Shown: positions 8,981 to 18,400, counted from the stretch's first letter. The stretch: DNA of 64,000 nt from an uncultured Candidatus Nitrosopumilus sp. (GCA_951812645.1 CATOSM010000001.1:289560-353559), one strand, 5' to 3'. The notes: generated from the sequence alone by a model not told the origin. Numbers and translations: made by a program.

Positions 8981-9812
8981 GATTTTAATTTCTTTTCTAG
9001 TTTTTCAAACTCTTCTAATGCAATTTCTCCTTTGGCCAAACGAATTTGTAAAATTTCTTTTGGATTGGTTCTCGAAATTGGTTTGATCAATTTTTTCTCG
9101 ATTGCCTCTTTGTTTGATGAAATTTGCCTTGAATTACTATCTACTTGCCTTTTTACTCCATAACTGCACCAAATAATATTCCTAATCATGCTATTGCTAA
9201 TGGCACTTCTGCAATATCTGAATTTTCTTCTGTTTCTTGAATTGGTTCTACAACTTATGTTGTTTCATGGTGCTCTTCTGCATGTCCTACTGCTCCTTCA
9301 ATTGTAAGATTTGGATAATTTTGAGCAAACCAACTTGTAATATCTTTCAATATGGTATGTAGGATCTTTATTTGTATCAACAAAATCTGCTATGATTATT
9401 TTTTGTTTTTCTTGAATTGGTTCATTTATACTAATGATTTTGTTTTCCAATGTTTTTCTATCATTTTATCTTCCATCATTGGAATTTGGTTTAATATGAT
9501 ATCAAATTCAGAGTTTTTTCCTTTTGCCATGTTAAGTATAAAACCTGTTGTACTATGCGTTCCTTCTTTGGTAAATTTATTTTCTACTATGTTTTTTGTA
9601 AATGTATGATCATGATTGATTACTGCTTGTGTTAAAAACAAAAATTCATCCTCAAAATCACGAATTACAATTGTTACTAAACCTGTAGAATCACTTTCAA
9701 CTGTTCCTGAAAATTGAACTTGTTGATTTTTGTAAAATATTTCATTATTTGTTTGAATGCTTGTCACTTCTGCAAAAGATGGATTGAAGAATAATCCCAT
9801 AAGTACCAACAA
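8977..9812 (-). pseudogene. decayed secreted/membrane protein with C-terminal SHOCT domain
   Basis: Read on the minus strand, three pieces of one former gene remain. An N-terminal part (9812-9426) has a signal-peptide-like start (MLVLMGLFFNPSFAEV) and a beta-rich domain. A middle part (about 9430-9260) contains TNKDPTYHIERY and, one frame away, WFAQNYPNLTIEGAVGHAEE. A C-terminal part has a transmembrane stretch (LGILFGAVM) and a SHOCT-like end (NPKEILQIRLAKGEIALEEF) to 8977. At least two frameshifts and several in-frame stops separate them. Thaumarchaea carry many such signal-peptide/membrane-helix/SHOCT proteins (family knowledge). Function unknown. Confidence 0.75.
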
Positions 9813-10004
9813 TCAGATTGAATAAGGATGTGCTGTATCACCACTGCACAAATCAATTGCAATTCCATGTCAGAACCTGAAGATATTTTGTAAATGAGTG
9901 CCTGAGATTGCACCTGCAGGAATAGTATGGCGTAAAATCCTGATGAGTTCTATGGAGCCGTAAAAAGATTAGTGTGTAAATATTTAGTCTCAAATAAGTG
10001 CAAA

Positions 10005-10013
10005 ACTATATAA
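10005..10013 (+). promoter_or_regulatory. TATA-box-like element for the 10038 unit
   Basis: The sequence actatataa lies about 25-33 nt before the ATG at 10038, the distance expected for an archaeal TATA box driving a leaderless transcript. Upstream purines could serve as a BRE. Assigned by position and composition only. Confidence 0.5.
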
Positions 10014-10037
10014 CTAAAAGCATTGTTATAATACTAA

Positions 10038-12164
10038 ATGGATATTACTTCAATAAAGTTACTAAAATCACTAGTTGACGGGCAAAAAAAAACAAGTGAA
10101 TTACTTGGTTTGTTAGGGATAAAGGATAGAAGATTGGCATACATAATAAAAAATCTCACAGAAGATGATTACATAGAAAAAGATGACACAACAATCAGAT
10201 TAAAAGAAACATCAAAGGCAACACTATTCAGAGACATTACACAAACTGTAGATGTTGAAAAATTATTTCGTGAATCTAATGAAATAATACTTTTTAACAT
10301 AGATAAAAACATCACAATAGATCAATTGATAAAAAAATCAGGATTGTCTAAAGCAACGACTTATAGATCAATATCAGATTTACAATCCATAGGTGCTATC
10401 ATAAAAGAAGAAGATGTAATAAAAATTGATGAATCAAAAGAGCAACTAGTCTTATTTGCAAAATTACTAAAAACCGAGAGAGAACAAAAATATGAAGGCG
10501 CCAATACTGAAATCATTTATAATAATAATTCAACAATACTACGAAAAACTCCAAGTGGAAAAGTTGCCAAAGGTGCAACAACAGGATTCACATTATTTTC
10601 AGAATATGGCATAGAATACCAAACGACACATGATTATTTTTGTGAACAAAAAAAAGATTTGGAAATACAGCATATATTGTTGCATGCAGTTTTTGCTGCA
10701 AATTATTCAAAAAACAAAATGGAATTATTGATAGCAATTATTTTTTATGTAAAACACAAAGATAAGGTGGATGTTCTTCAATTAAGAAAAGGGGCATCAG
10801 AGTTAGGAATGTCCAAAATTTGGCTAGATATTGAAGCATACATTCGTAGAAAACAATTGAAAAATACGGATCTATTTTTACCGTGGGATGAATTTCTATC
10901 TAAAGCAAAATTATACGATATACCAATTGAAAAATACACAATACCAAAACCTAGTAATTTACTATTTCGAGAAATTAGTGACAGACTTCAAGAAGAAAAA
11001 ACAATATACCTATTTGGTGGTGAAAATATGAGGATAAAATCATTAAAAGACAGTACAAAGGATTGTGACATAGTAGTAGAAAACAAAAATGATTTTGACA
11101 GTTTGGCAGAAATTTTAACCCGTATGGGATATGATAGAAGGCTCAAAACAAACTACTCAGATGAAGACAGAAGGATAAAACCAGATGATATTTTTGAACA
11201 TGGCCACAAGAGCAGGATAGATCTGTTTACAACTACAATTATGCAAGATCTGTCGCTATCTTACACAATGAGGGATAGATCAGACATTAGAGACTATGGA
11301 AAATTAAAGATAGGGTTGCTAAGAAATGAGGATGTATTTTTACTCAAAGCGATAGCAAATAGAGAAGGCGACATACAGGATATGGCTGCATTGGTAGCAG
11401 GTAGCCCTCACACACCTCATGAATTACAGCATGGATCTTTTAACTGGGAATTAGTATTAGAAGAAATACTAAGGCAAGAACATATCAACCATACAAAAGA
11501 CTTCACAATTATTATTTTTGAACAAATATCATATCTTGCAGAACAAACAGGTATTGTAGCTCCGTTTCTTGATAAATTAAGAAGACATGTTGTAGATAGA
11601 ATGATCAAAAGAATGCTACGTGGTGGTGGTATGCCAATAAAAGAAACAGTAGAGCTGTTGAATGGTGGGGACATTACAGAACCAATGATTAGAAACAGGA
11701 TTGATTCATTAGAAAAATCTGAAACAGTAAAGAAATACTCCGTAGGAAGAACAACATATGTGCAATTAATAAAAAATAATGAATATTCAGAAAAAGAATT
11801 AGAAATAACTATACATCGGTTTAAAACATATCTTGATTGGCGTTTCCCTATTAGGCAAAAACAATCAGATCAAAACATCAAAGAATTAGTGCAAGAAATA
11901 AAAGAATTGGGTTTTCAAACAATTGGAGAAATAGATGAGATAATCAGAAATTCCACTGAAACGTTGAAACAATATGAAAATGAACAATTTTCAAAGCGTC
12001 ATTTTGATGGAGTTGGTGCTGTAAGAGTTTGTATTGGATTACATCATTCGGATCTTGGACGGAAACACTCATCAAAGTATTTCATAAGTTCATTTGGTAA
12101 ATACAATAACATGGCAAAAGGTAAGTTTATTCCTGAACATCCAATTAAAATGGTGAGAAAATGA
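10038..12164 (+). CDS. winged-helix / nucleotidyltransferase-like regulator-effector protein
   Basis: A 708-residue protein not matching a family I can name. N-terminal residues 1-70 look like a winged helix. A second HTH follows at about 92-145 (ITIDQLIKKSGLSKATTYRS). A nucleotidyltransferase-like core lies at about 320-400: FGGENMRIKSLKDSTKDCDI fits the hG-G-x(n)-D-x-D signature, with a third acidic residue in SRIDLF near 391. Another winged-helix-like segment (KETVELLNGGDITEPMIRNR) lies around 535. The gene overlaps the following GTPase gene by 4 bp (ATGA), so the two are coupled. It could be a DNA-binding sensor that modifies nucleotides or proteins; that is inference. Coding looks A-rich and island-like, next to decayed genes. 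Confidence 0.75.
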   Translation: MDITSIKLLKSLVDGQKKTSELLGLLGIKDRRLAYIIKNLTEDDYIEKDDTTIRLKETSKATLFRDITQTVDVEKLFRESNEIILFNIDKNITIDQLIKKSGLSKATTYRSISDLQSIGAIIKEEDVIKIDESKEQLVLFAKLLKTEREQKYEGANTEIIYNNNSTILRKTPSGKVAKGATTGFTLFSEYGIEYQTTHDYFCEQKKDLEIQHILLHAVFAANYSKNKMELLIAIIFYVKHKDKVDVLQLRKGASELGMSKIWLDIEAYIRRKQLKNTDLFLPWDEFLSKAKLYDIPIEKYTIPKPSNLLFREISDRLQEEKTIYLFGGENMRIKSLKDSTKDCDIVVENKNDFDSLAEILTRMGYDRRLKTNYSDEDRRIKPDDIFEHGHKSRIDLFTTTIMQDLSLSYTMRDRSDIRDYGKLKIGLLRNEDVFLLKAIANREGDIQDMAALVAGSPHTPHELQHGSFNWELVLEEILRQEHINHTKDFTIIIFEQISYLAEQTGIVAPFLDKLRRHVVDRMIKRMLRGGGMPIKETVELLNGGDITEPMIRNRIDSLEKSETVKKYSVGRTTYVQLIKNNEYSEKELEITIHRFKTYLDWRFPIRQKQSDQNIKELVQEIKELGFQTIGEIDEIIRNSTETLKQYENEQFSKRHFDGVGAVRVCIGLHHSDLGRKHSSKYFISSFGKYNNMAKGKFIPEHPIKMVRK

Positions 12165-13050
12165 GTGAAGAAAACGATATGTACAATGTAGATGATCAAA
12201 ATCCTCTACTTACAAGAGTGAAAGAAGATTTGTATGATGAAAATATTGTTGCTTTCTTAGGTCCACCAAACAGTGGAAAAACAGTAATTGCAACATTATT
12301 GAATGACTCCATTTTCACACATTTCCTTGAGGAATACAAGGATGAATACAAAGCAAACATGACTGGTGGTTATGAATTTTTAAAAACTACAAGAAATGTA
12401 ATGCTAGAAGGAAAATTCCCAAGTGCCACATTGCCTGATAATCAAGGCGAAGTTGTTTTTAAAATAGAAAGAAAAGGACCGTTAGGTCAAGGAATACAAA
12501 TTAGAATTAGAGATATTTCAGGTGAAGACTATTACACATTACTAATATCAGGTGATCTGGATGCAGAAAAACGAGTAAAAAACGTGTTACGACAACACAA
12601 GACTGGATCGATGCGTTATGGCCCTCTTAGCTTTATCACAGTTGCAAAAATGTATGTGATAATGATTGATTGTTCGTTATATTCAAAATGGAAACAATCT
12701 GATCTTGATTATGCACATCTTGTAAATTCATTATTGGATTTTCAAAAAGTAGTTAGAGGCGATGTTAAAAAATAACAGGATCAATTGGGATAATTCTAAC
12801 CAAAAGAGATTGTTTGCCCGATGAGACAAATGATTCTGCAAAAGATCTTTTAGCAAAACAGATGCCACAATTCGATAAAACATTAAACATGATACATTCA
12901 GGTCCTAAGGAATATTTTGAATTAAGTGTTGATACAAGCATAACACCATCAAATGAGCAAGACAAAGATGGGATTAAGGTACCTTGGTCATATAGCAGTC
13001 ATGAATACAGCAGACTCATCGTATGGATTTTAGAAAATATTTCACGATAG
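12161..13050 (+). CDS. P-loop GTPase (DO-GTPase-like), interrupted by one frameshift
   Basis: Predicted TRAFAC-type GTPase of about 296 residues when the frames are joined. The Walker A/G1 motif FLGPPNSGKT is at residues 32-41, a G3-like DISGED near 122, and the G4 motif ILTKRD (TKxD) lies just after the break. The first frame stops at 12775. The second frame carries on without a start codon needed (GSIGIILTKRDCLPDE onward) to 13050. The break is in a run of six A (12767-12772); one extra A gives VKKITGSIGII and a single frame. The GTPase with DxSGE and a neighbouring GAP1-like protein resembles the DO-GTPase/GAP1 pairs described in predicted prokaryotic immune systems. Coupled by ATGA overlap to the upstream gene. 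Confidence 0.78.
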
Positions 13051-13053
13051 GAT

Positions 13054-14351
13054 ATGCCAACTTGTGAACATTTTGTATACACTACAGCTAAAACCGATGT
13101 AAAAACAGGGTATCAAATTGTGGCAAAAAGTAGTGGAATCAATGGTAGGATTCTAAATGGAATGATTAGCTATTTTTTCCACTCGGAGTTGATCCTATGG
13201 AATTTAAAAAATCAAAATCGCTATTGCCTGTCGGTAAAGAACTAGTGGCATATTCAACGGTAAAAAATATTGGAATTGGGTATGATGGAAGAGATGGAAC
13301 ATTATACAATCATACAATAATTATCAAAAAAGATGATTTAGAAAAAATCGAATATGATACAAGAATTCTTGACAAATATTTCGTTGAAGACTACGATATA
13401 AGAGGGGAATTAGATCAGATATACATACAACCAGAAAAAAGGGATTTGGATTTTGAGTACTTGAAAGAACTGGAAGATGATTTTGTGAGTACGATTTTGT
13501 TTTATTTATTCAAAAAAAGCAAAATATCTCTAGTAAAAACTACCGATGACAAATTAATCCAGAATATTCTTTCAATTATCCCCCCACAGATTAGATTTAT
13601 GCCATTTTCAACAGAAGTATTGGAACCTGCTCGCCAAACAAAATATCAATTAATCCAGATTCTAAGTAAAGTGCAACCAAAATTACAATCAAGTTATGTT
13701 GCAATTAATCCAGATTCATTACCAGATTCAAAAATTAAGCAGGCAAAAGATATTGGAATCAAAAATATCATTGAATCAATCAAGAACAATAACCAAAAAG
13801 AGATATACAAACTCCACAAAGACTTTGAAAAGATCACACTACAAGTATCCAAAATTAAGAGAGTTAGGATTAAAGATATTTTTGCTAAAGAAGAATTTGA
13901 AGGGTTAGCTGAAAATAGAAGATTCGATATGCTACTACGAAACGTAAAGAGCCTATATTCAAGTCCAGTTTTTAATCAAGCATCCCCAAGAATTATGCTA
14001 ACAATAACGAAAAAAATTGAGAAAATTATTAAAAAATCTTTGAAAGCACATGAAAGGAATAATCTTGATCAATCTGATTTTAAAAAACTAATGTCCATTT
14101 CAAAGATCTTGTTAGATTGTTTGAATTACATTAATCAATTAAGTGAAAAGAAAATGGGTAACACAATACAATTAGAAATTGAAAATGAGATTGAAAATCT
14201 AGAGTCCATATTGAAACAACATCTTCAAACGGAATCAATGGTTCAAGAATATGAATTCAACCCACATAATTATTTCAAGGCCATGTGTGAAAGCTGTGTA
14301 TATTTAGCATATTCTATGACATTATTTGTTTTAGGTCGTAGATGGTGGTAA
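13054..14351 (+). CDS. GAP1-like GTPase-associated protein, interrupted by one frameshift
   Basis: Begins 3 bp after the GTPase stop. The first frame (13054-13245) encodes CEHFVYTTAKTDVKTGYQIV, then AKSSGI. The second frame continues with FPLGVDPMEFKKSKSLL and GIGYDGRDGTLYNHTIII. This YT...GYQIVA.S.GI ... Y.P.G ... GRxGTLYNH pattern is what I know of the GAP1-N domain, the partner of DO-GTPases. The break lies in a run of six T (13173-13178); one extra T restores the frame (ISYFFPLGVD). The C-terminal half (about 170-432) is helical, Lys-rich and resembles no domain I can name. Full length would be about 432 residues. Role: predicted regulator or effector partner of the GTPase. Confidence 0.72.
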
Positions 14352-14385
14352 CAACTACATACGAATTACAAATTAAAAATTTAGA

Positions 14386-14682
14386 ATGTCAAGAAGAAAT
14401 GAATCATCAATTGAAGAATTTATAGAATGGATAAATAGATTAGATGATCCATACAAAATTTTTGTTTTTACAATGTTTAATGTAGTTTTTTTTGTATACT
14501 GTGACAACAGTAGGAATGGACTTGATCCAAATGCTATAAATGAATTTGTTGCAGGAACTGTAATTGAAACACGTAGTGATGAATCACTAAATTTTGTTTG
14601 GCCAACTCTAATACAGCCAGTTTTGTTAATTGTTGGAATTGTTCAATTGACAATTTCACTTTATACAATCAACTTATCTTAA
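14386..14682 (+). CDS. small two-span membrane protein, C terminus replaced by IS end
   Basis: 98 residues with two hydrophobic segments: about 24-42 (KIFVFTMFNVVFFVYC) and about 71-94 (WPTLIQPVLLIVGIVQLTIS). The N terminus is polar. It lies 34 bp after the GAP1-like gene and is probably part of the same unit; a membrane-bound partner or effector is plausible but unproven. The last codons (Ile-Asn-Leu-Ser-stop) overlap the left inverted repeat of IS copy 1, which starts at 14670. The original C terminus has therefore been cut off and the stop codon is supplied by the IS. Confidence 0.65.
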   Translation: MSRRNESSIEEFIEWINRLDDPYKIFVFTMFNVVFFVYCDNSRNGLDPNAINEFVAGTVIETRSDESLNFVWPTLIQPVLLIVGIVQLTISLYTINLS

Positions 14683-15535
14683 AACTAACCATTTGGACAA
14701 TATTTGATGATCATATGGATCCATGAACCATTAGTTTCCAAACTGTACATGAAATTCACTGAAATAACAGACAACGGGATATGATAGAAACGTTGCTACC
14801 AAAACCTGCCGCCACAGGACGTCCAAGAGGCAATGACCGGATGGTTTTAAATGGAATCATCTGCGTGTTGGTTTCCGGATGGGGTGGGATGCCAAAAACA
14901 TGCGGTGATGGTTCAGCTGCCAGTCCAAGGCCAAGAAGATGGCAGGGGTTTGGCATATGGAAAAAGATTTTGGGACGTGCAGTCAAATCCGCACACAAAT
15001 CGGGCAGGATTGACCTGCAAAAAATATCAACTGATTCATCGTCAGTTCTCTCCAAAAAAGGGGCGATGTGATCGGATTTGACGGATTCAAGAGAGTCACG
15101 GGCACGAAATTATATGTTGCAGTGGATGGTACCAGTTTGCCAATCTCAATTAGGGTCAGCCCTACAAATGTCCATGACAATACGAAATTCATCGATGTGT
15201 TGGAAAACATCCCAGGACCTGCAGGTGATGGTTTGATACGGCAGATCATCTCAGCGTATGCCGACAAGGGATATGATGCGACATGCATCAGAAGCTATTT
15301 GGGATGCTATGGGATTGACTGTTGCATTCCATACAAAAATATCTCAAAGAACGTTGCACAAAACAGGAATCAAAAACATTATGGCAAGACAGGGTTTGTC
15401 TTAGAACGGTTCTTTGCATGGCTCAAGTGCGGACTTCACGGGACGGCAGTCAGATACGAAGGGAACTGTGACAACCATCTTGGATTTGTGTATCTGGCAT
15501 GCGTCATGATGTATTGGAGGGTTTTAGGATAAGTT
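14670..15535 (+). mobile_element. IS5-family (IS427-like) element, copy 1, degenerate
   Basis: Left end caacttatcttaaaac at 14670 and right end gttttaggataagtt at about 15521-15535 form imperfect terminal inverted repeats matching those of copies 2-4. The element is about 866 bp with its own diverged sequence; its ORFB is closest to copy 2. No clear target duplication is visible because the outermost right base is changed. It has landed in the end of the 14386 gene. Confidence 0.85.
14781..15532 (+). pseudogene. IS5-family DDE transposase, two overlapping frames (copy 1)
   Basis: The first frame (14781-15071) encodes the N-terminal domain (LLPKPAATGRPRGNDRMVLN, then MPKTCGDGSA). The second (15068-15532) encodes the DDE core (KLYVAVDGTSLPISI, ADKGYDATCIRSY, and HYGKTGFVLERFFAWLK with the final catalytic Glu). 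The two frames are offset by -1 at an A6G4 run, as expected of a frameshift-expressed IS427-type transposase. A region around GWGGMPK is shorter than in copies 3/4 (Cys-Gly lost), so this copy is probably inactive. Confidence 0.75.
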
Positions 15536-15539
15536 CTGC

Positions 15540-16061
15540 GTGATAAGCAACATGTTAGTCCTCTACTGAACTGCCTTTTTTTATTTTCAAACAAACTTTG
15601 TGATTTACATTTTGATTTTGCAATTTATTTATTTTAGAGAAGGGTTTAACACTTGTCAATAACAACTAAATCCCAAAAATATGATACGAGCATCAGTCGT
15701 AATATGATCTTCTCAAAAACCATTCAAAAAGAGGAGGGATTGTTGTACCCCCGTCTGATCACAAAACCATCAAGCTGACTTGGATAGAAAGATATGATTT
15801 TTTTGTTGTGAGTGAAAAATCCAAATCCGTCATTTGAAAATCTAATTTTAGGCACAAAATTCAGGTTTTGGGAAAGGGGGTTTAGCTTTTAGGCATGAAG
15901 ACAGCTTGATTTTCCATTGTGGTAATTTTTTGTGGATTTTCAATACTGATTTTACATTTTGAGACAGCTATCCAAGGACCTAGTTCGAGACAATATTTCA
16001 CGACATGAATTGTAGAATCTGGAAAACATACTTTTTTATATCAATCATAAAAAACGTATTC
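15540..16061. other. gene-poor interval after IS copy 1
   Basis: About 520 bp with no frame longer than about 25 codons that looks like protein on either strand. It is AT-rich with short G runs (for example gaaagggggttt). I see no tRNA, terminal repeat or array. It is likely decayed island DNA. Confidence 0.6.
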
Positions 16062-16169
16062 ATGGGATCAGAAGAAACTATCTCAAAGAAATATCCCTCA
16101 ATTGCAGAAGACACCAGGAAAATGATAGAAGAAGATCCAGAGATGTTCGAGATTTTATCCTACAAGTAA
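16062..16169 (+). CDS. 35-residue acidic ORF convergent with a Fic-like gene
   Basis: Starts at ATG 16062 and encodes MGSEETISKKYPSIAEDTRK followed by an acidic helix (IEEDPEMFEIL). It is short, charged and helical, like small antitoxins. Its 3' end overlaps the 3' end of the Fic-like gene by 10 bp on the opposite strand. The protein-like composition and placement next to a Fic gene (a second Fic gene at 43 kb also has an acidic micro-ORF) make it worth listing, but coding is not proven. Confidence 0.35.
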   Translation: MGSEETISKKYPSIAEDTRKMIEEDPEMFEILSYK

Positions 16170-16594
16170 TCAAATTTTACAGGTTCTATTTTCCGTTCCA
16201 AATACCGTTCAACCTTGGAGTATATTGTTGGGTCACCCTCAAATTTCTCTTTAGCAGTACGCCTAAGCAGATCTGCAAATTCCTCTTTTTCTTTGATGCT
16301 GTAAAACCTAATGGTAAAACCGTTTCTTCCAAGAAAACTCTTCAGAACATAAAATGATGTTCTGCGATTCCCTTCACAAAAGGGTTGGTTGTAAGATATC
16401 TCTGCAACAACATGTGTTGATTTTTTGACAATTTTGTCACGTTGGGACAGTACGTCACTAAATGAATTGACATGGTAGAATATCTCCTTTAAGACATCAT
16501 CATCAACACAATATGGTTCATTGTCATGAGATACAATCAATCTGTTTGCATCTCTGACTTCTTGTATATCTTTTTCTGAAAAAACCTCAAACAC
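16160..16594 (-). CDS. Fic/Doc-family protein with Gln at the catalytic His position
   Basis: 144-residue Fic-fold protein. Active Fic enzymes AMPylate or phosphorylate target proteins using the motif HPFxx(D/E)GN(G/K)Rxx(R/T). Here residues 70-79 read QPFCEGNRRT: the glycine-rich anion loop and Asn/Arg are kept, but the catalytic His is replaced by Gln70. The helix before it (THVVAEISYN) and after (SFYVLKSFLGRNGF) fits Fic. Such a change should abolish or alter AMP transfer (inference). A second Fic gene at 43084 has the same Gln at the same residue number. It is flanked by an IS and a dead transposase. Confidence 0.75.
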   Translation of the reverse strand: MFEVFSEKDIQEVRDANRLIVSHDNEPYCVDDDVLKEIFYHVNSFSDVLSQRDKIVKKSTHVVAEISYNQPFCEGNRRTSFYVLKSFLGRNGFTIRFYSIKEKEEFADLLRRTAKEKFEGDPTIYSKVERYLERKIEPVKFDYL

Positions 16595-16727
16595 AAAAAG
16601 GATGCCAAATGTACATATTTATGCGATTTGTCTCTTTGCCTAATCTGAATCTCTAATCATCCTGACTAATTCCAAAGTTTACAACAGATAATTTTGATGT
16701 TTTGAAAATTCTGTATTGGTATTTTCA

Positions 16728-16751
16728 ATTTCTAAACCCAAGTTTAGAAAT
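16728..16751. repeat. perfect 10-bp inverted repeat (hairpin)
   Basis: Arms atttctaaac (16728-16737) and gtttagaaat (16742-16751) with a 4-nt loop. It is located upstream of the dead transposase at 16929 and could be a transcription-stop or an IS-end structure; there is no T-run right after it on either strand that would settle the issue. Confidence 0.5.
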
Positions 16752-16928
16752 GTTGTTTTTGCTCCATAGGAAAGCTGATGTTAACCGTTCTTTCATTTTC
16801 TGTCATATGTTGTTGTGTAAAACAATAGTTTAGCAGTTTTTTATCATACCACGTTGTTTGTTCTTTCGGCTTCCTGGAAATCATCAGGATTTTACCTGAT
16901 GATTCATCAAAACAGATCATCCTGATCA

Positions 16929-17908
16929 ATGAATAACTTCCAATTGCCCTATTTTACGAAAAACAAATACCCGCGCATTACAAACATCATGCACCAGATT
17001 TCAAAGAAAATGCATGCCTCGTTGTTTTTGCACCACAAATCACAGCATACATTTTCTATTCACCGGTACATCGCACTGCTTGTCCTTAGGCAGTACGAGT
17101 CAAAAAGTTATAAGGGTTTTGTTGAATGGATGCATGTATCAACTCAAATCACTTTACAATTACATCTAAAAACCACTCCTCACTTTACAGCGTTGCAAAA
17201 GGCGGCAGCCCGCATCAGTGATGCAGCGTTACATGTTGCAATAGGGCAATTCATCGGAATTGCATCACCCGGTTCCATACTTGAAGGAATTAACGCGACA
17301 GGGTTTGAAGACGGACATGCTGCACCGTATTACGCATACAGGTGCAATCTCATACATGCATTTACAAAATGCTCAACAGGCTCTTACATGGAATCACAGC
17401 TTGCTTGTGCAGTGGTGGTTTGGCGCCATCCAGTATCTCATGACACCAGGCATTTTCCAAAGCGCTCTTGAATGCCTAGAATCATTCCGATGAGTAATCA
17501 TGGTATTGGATAAAGGTTATGGTGCTGAACCAATCCGCAAAATGATTAGAGATGAAAATGTTCTGTCTATGATTCCTGCAAGAAACATAACTGATACGAC
17601 AAGTAGAACGCGTGGAAGATGTGGAAAATCTATGAAGAGGCATTTTGATGAATCGTTATGCCATCAGAGAAACAAGACAGACAATCTTTTCTGTAATTAA
17701 GAGAAGGTTTGGCTCTGAGATCAAATCATATAATGATGCAATAAAAGAAAAAGAGATGTTGTATCGTGTGCTTGCTTGCAGCTGTCACAGAATGTATGTC
17801 ATTTCTGCTATAGTGTGGATGATTTCTGGTAAGCCGTTTGAAATATTTGTCTTGTTTCCGTATCTGACCAATGAGCAAAGAAAAATCCCAAATACACATC
17901 TAATATGA
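16929..17908 (+). pseudogene. degenerate DDE transposase of a second IS type
   Basis: Three frames together outline one transposase. Frame 1 (16929-17471) has HRYIALLVLRQYESKSYKGF and ATGFEDGHAAPYYAYRC (catalytic Asp region), then ends in a frameshift. Frame 2 (17500-17700) has VLDKGYGAEPIRKMIRDENV (second Asp). Frame 3 (17645-17908) has TIFSVIKRRFGSEIKSYN (the Glu-side segment) and a hydrophobic C terminus. At least two frameshifts make it inactive. It differs from the IS427-like copies. I could not find matching terminal repeats. Confidence 0.7.
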
Positions 17909-18400
17909 ATAAGGAAATATCATAAATTCAATTAACCAAATAATTACACCAGTTAACAATACTATCCACTACATATACCAAAGAAAAAATGCATCTTTTA
18001 ATCACATTGCGCATTGTGTGACACATCCTAATGCAAGACGATTTTACAATGTGGGGTAAAACCCGCACTTTAGACAGATCAGAATCAGCTAGAACTGATG
18101 ATTAATGGGTCAAAAATGAATGGTTTCTACAAGGCCGGGATAATATAGATCCTAAAATAGGTAGTTTTCTTGTAGGATTAAATCTAAAATCATAAATTAT
18201 TTTATAATTAATTTGAATTTGAGCGGATATTTGTAGTAACTTCAAATCTTTGTTAATAATTAGAATTTGATTATTTTATGGGTATTGTAAAACAAAAGAA
18301 TTTGCAATATGTTAGATTAAATATCGATGAATATTATATTATATCCGATGAATAATTATTTTGTAGGCAATGGTTTGTTATTGACTTAAAAGAAAAAATC
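17909..18400. other. gene-poor interval between dead transposase and antitoxin gene
   Basis: About 490 bp, very AT-rich, no convincing reading frame on either strand. The last part (taatttgaatt and similar) is the probable promoter region of the 18401 gene. Nothing else is seen. Confidence 0.55.

Noticed and set aside
14756-15288. Minus-strand frames inside IS copy 1 (and equivalents in copies 3 and 4)
   Set aside because: Shadows of the transposase frames, repeated wherever the IS occurs.
16744-16929. Minus-strand frame of 61 codons upstream of the dead transposase
   Set aside because: Protein-like only in its first half, no family match, and ends in the hairpin; could be a fragment but cannot be supported.
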